Shown here piece by piece: positions 5,099 through 6,291 of a stretch of 6,291 nt of DNA (position 1 is its first letter; each line of letters opens with the position of its first letter). A model generated the notes under the pieces. That model saw only the letters and a list, made by a program, of their open reading frames with translations, did not search any database and was not told the origin of the DNA. This DNA comes from JALOAP01 sp964632355 (GTDB lineage: Bacteria > Chloroflexota > Dehalococcoidia > Tepidiformales > Tepidiformaceae): contig CAZWBW010000130.1 in the NCBI GenBank assembly GCA_964632355.1, positions 1-6,291 on the forward strand, read 5' to 3'. A program made the position numbers and the translations under genes.

Positions 5099-5244
5099 CT
5101 CTTACAAGGAAGAGGATCCCACCTGCCGGGCGGGGCTAGCCAACAGCCCCGCGGCCAGGGGCCCGCGACGTGTTTCGGTACCGCGCCGCTGAACCGGGGG
5201 CGCATGCTCCGTTGCGGGCCGGTGGAAGCCAGGCTGACACAGCC
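5099..5244 (+). other. Hairpin-rich spacer, possible structured RNA or 3' UTR
   Basis: Four stems follow one another in the 179-bp spacer between convergent genes. CTCTT/AAGAG at 5099-5114; an 8-bp stem at 5130-5152; an 11-bp stem GGCCCGCGACG (5160-5170) with CGTTGCGGGCC (5210-5220), closing a 39-nt loop that contains GCGCC/GGCGC (5183-5187 with 5199-5203); and GGCTG-ACA-CAGCC (5232-5244). In the 11-bp stem the pair 5167-5213 is G-U if the + strand is transcribed but C-A on the minus strand, which favours a + strand RNA, downstream of the DUF6941-like gene. GC-rich sequence forms hairpins easily, so an RNA gene is only a possibility. No known RNA family was recognised. Confidence 0.35.
5130..5152. 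terminator. GC-rich hairpin between convergent genes, terminator-like but without a T-run
   Basis: GCGGGGCT (5130-5137) and AGCCCCGC (5145-5152) form a perfect 8-bp stem with a 7-nt loop. It is 45 bp after the stop of the DUF6941-like gene and about 110 bp after the stop of the convergent crotonase gene, so it could stop transcription from both sides. No T-rich tract follows on either strand, so intrinsic termination of the classical type is not supported. Confidence 0.4.
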
Positions 5245-5263
5245 CGGGCGGCCCCGCTTCCGC

Positions 5264-6145
5264 CTACTCGAACCCTTCCGCCTTGAACGCCCCATCCCGC
5301 CAGGCCAGTGCCGCTTTCAGCCCCTGAGTGGACGCGATACGCCGGAAGTCACCGGCACCGGGGCGCAGCGTGCCGCTGAGCGCGTGCCACTGCCATCCGG
5401 TCTGGAGCGCGGTGCGGAAGCCCATGATCTCGTACGCCTGGTTGAGCGACTGCTTGTTCGCCGAGAGGAGATCGGGCGCGATCGATGAGAGAGCCCGGAG
5501 CTCGCGCATGACCTCCTCCTCGAGCCTGTCCGCGGGGAAACTCTTCGCAACCCAACCCATCTCCGCGGCCTGCTTCCCCGTGACAGAATTCCCGGTGAGC
5601 TGCAGGTACTTCGCCTGCGCCATGGTCATCTTCCAGGGGAAGTAGAGGACGTCTGGCGTCGTCATGCCACGCATCGGCGGGTAGCCGATGATCGCGTCGT
5701 CTGCCACGAACGCGATGTCGCACATCGACATGAGTTCCGTGCCACCCGCGACGCAGTAGCCGTGCACTTTCGCCACCACTGGCTTCAGCAGGTCCCAGAT
5801 TGTCAGCCAATCGCGAAGGCAGCTCCGCGCGAACTGGTCCGTCCAGCTGTTGAAATGCCTGGACTCGACCCACCCCTCAGGACGTACCGGCGTCTCGAGC
5901 GAGTGACCTGCCCCATCGCTCTCGGCGGGCTGCTTTGCCGGCGTGATGTCGTAGCCACTGCAGAACGACGGGCCAGCCCCATCGATCAGGATCACGGTGA
6001 CGTCGTCATCAGCCTCCGCCGCCCGGAGCGCGTGTACGAGCTCGCGGCGGAGTTCGAAGCTGAGCGCGTTACGCTTTTCAGGCCGGTTGAGCGTGATACG
6101 CGCAATCCGGTCGTTCACGTTGTACAGAATATTCTCGTACTGCAA
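5264..6145 (-). CDS. Crotonase/enoyl-CoA hydratase family protein
   Basis: A 293-residue crotonase-fold enzyme of acyl-CoA metabolism, cytoplasmic. The N-terminus DRIARITLNRPEKRNALS (12-29) is the family's first block. The oxyanion-hole segments are PSFCSGYDI (59-67) and KVHGYCVAGGTELMSMCDI (126-144). E137 in GGTEL matches the first catalytic Glu of enoyl-CoA hydratase (E144 in rat), but where the second Glu (E164) is expected the sequence reads IGYPPMRGMTTPD (153-165), with Pro. It is therefore likely a crotonase subgroup with different chemistry, or altered hydration. An insertion at about 70-105 (rich in Ser, Glu, Trp) and the C-terminal trimerisation helices are present. The start is TTG at 6145: the only initiation codon between the upstream stop and the conserved block. 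The preceding gene ends 18 bp upstream on the same strand, so an operon is likely. Confidence 0.9.
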   Translation of the reverse strand: MQYENILYNVNDRIARITLNRPEKRNALSFELRRELVHALRAAEADDDVTVILIDGAGPSFCSGYDITPAKQPAESDGAGHSLETPVRPEGWVESRHFNSWTDQFARSCLRDWLTIWDLLKPVVAKVHGYCVAGGTELMSMCDIAFVADDAIIGYPPMRGMTTPDVLYFPWKMTMAQAKYLQLTGNSVTGKQAAEMGWVAKSFPADRLEEEVMRELRALSSIAPDLLSANKQSLNQAYEIMGFRTALQTGWQWHALSGTLRPGAGDFRRIASTQGLKAALAWRDGAFKAEGFE

Positions 6146-6163
6146 TGTGTTCGTGCCCTGGCC

Positions 6164-6291
6164 TTACTTGATCGCAAGAGGATTGATTGGGGATCCCACG
6201 GCCCTTGTGAACTTTAACGGAGGACACACGAAGAAGAACTCGTACATTCCGTCCGCCGCGCAATCAGCCGCAAGTTCGTCAAAATCGAGGA
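6164..6291 (-). CDS. C-terminal fragment of an unidentified gene upstream of the crotonase
   Basis: The minus strand is open from the right edge to TAA at 6166-6164, giving 41 residues that include ADGMYEFFFVCPPLKFTRAV and end GSPINPLAIK. The acidic helix-like start, aromatic block and absence of the arginine-rich composition of shadow frames make it protein-like. The stop is 18 bp before the TTG start of the crotonase gene, on the same strand and in the same frame, so the two are probably cotranscribed. The family cannot be named from this fragment. A start at 6263 in another frame gives a lower-quality overlapping reading and was rejected. Confidence 0.6.
   Translation of the reverse strand, partial: LDFDELAADCAADGMYEFFFVCPPLKFTRAVGSPINPLAIK

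Noticed and set aside
5099..5114. tRNA anticodon arm, suggested by CTCTT...AAGAG
   Set aside because: The loop is six bases, not seven, and no acceptor or TTCGA-type arm is found at the right distance on either strand.
5160..5245. Cobalamin riboswitch, suggested by CCCGCAACGG on the minus strand and GGAAGCCAGG on the plus strand
   Set aside because: The two motifs are on opposite strands, the remaining core boxes are absent, and neither orientation leads into a gene start.
4972..5295. Minus-strand open frame of 107 residues across the hairpin-rich spacer
   Set aside because: Overlaps the ends of both convergent genes, is rich in Arg, Gly and Pro, and its openness follows from GC content; kept only as spacer structure.
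4388..5488. Plus-strand open frame of 366 residues across several features
   Set aside because: Overlaps the DUF6941-like gene in another frame and the crotonase in antisense, with Arg/Pro-rich text.

Overview
The window looks like an ordinary chromosomal stretch of a GC-rich bacterium with short intergenic regions. Arg is mostly CGN, third positions are strongly G/C, and GTG and TTG starts are used. Gene content and promoter style would fit Chloroflexota (Dehalococcoidia-like), but Actinobacteria or Deinococcus-like lineages cannot be excluded; this is an inference from style, with no marker gene present. A run of exactly 100 N (3397-3496) shows that this is a draft scaffold with a gap whose true length is probably unknown.

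Layout from left to right. At 1-320 (-) is the N-terminal part of a secreted or membrane-anchored protein running off the left edge. A divergent regulatory region follows, then dapB at 449-1225 (+), 4-hydroxy-tetrahydrodipicolinate reductase of lysine and diaminopimelate synthesis. A lipoprotein-like gene at 1290-1877 (+) is broken by two mutually compensating frameshifts. It ends tail to tail with an MFS efflux-type transporter (1874-3172, -); their stop codons share the same TTAA. From 3173 to 3530 lies a repeat- and hairpin-rich spacer holding the assembly gap, with a four-copy 7-bp tandem repeat on each side. Then come a hemerythrin-like protein (3531-4127, -), a small putative Cys/His metal-binding protein (4212-4400, -), a small beta-rich protein resembling DUF6941 (4668-5084, +), a spacer with several consecutive hairpins, and finally a crotonase/enoyl-CoA hydratase-like gene (5264-6145, -) behind the C-terminal end of an unidentified gene (6164-6291, -), probably one operon.

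The genes do not form one pathway. dapB is biosynthetic housekeeping, the crotonase pair suggests acyl-CoA catabolism, and the hemerythrin and small Cys/His protein may handle metals or redox chemistry.

The most coherent signal that cuts across genes is translational. Four genes (dapB, the MFS gene, hemerythrin and the DUF6941-like gene) each have a TANNNT box ending 6-7 nt before the start codon, the architecture of leaderless mRNAs, whereas the left-edge gene and the small Cys/His gene have good Shine-Dalgarno sequences. The other notable signals are the heptad repeats, including an inverted partial copy at 4612-4627, and a hairpin-rich stretch at 5099-5244 whose long stem is better preserved as + strand RNA. 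I do not see a defence system, mobile element, CRISPR array or recognisable tRNA/rRNA in this window.
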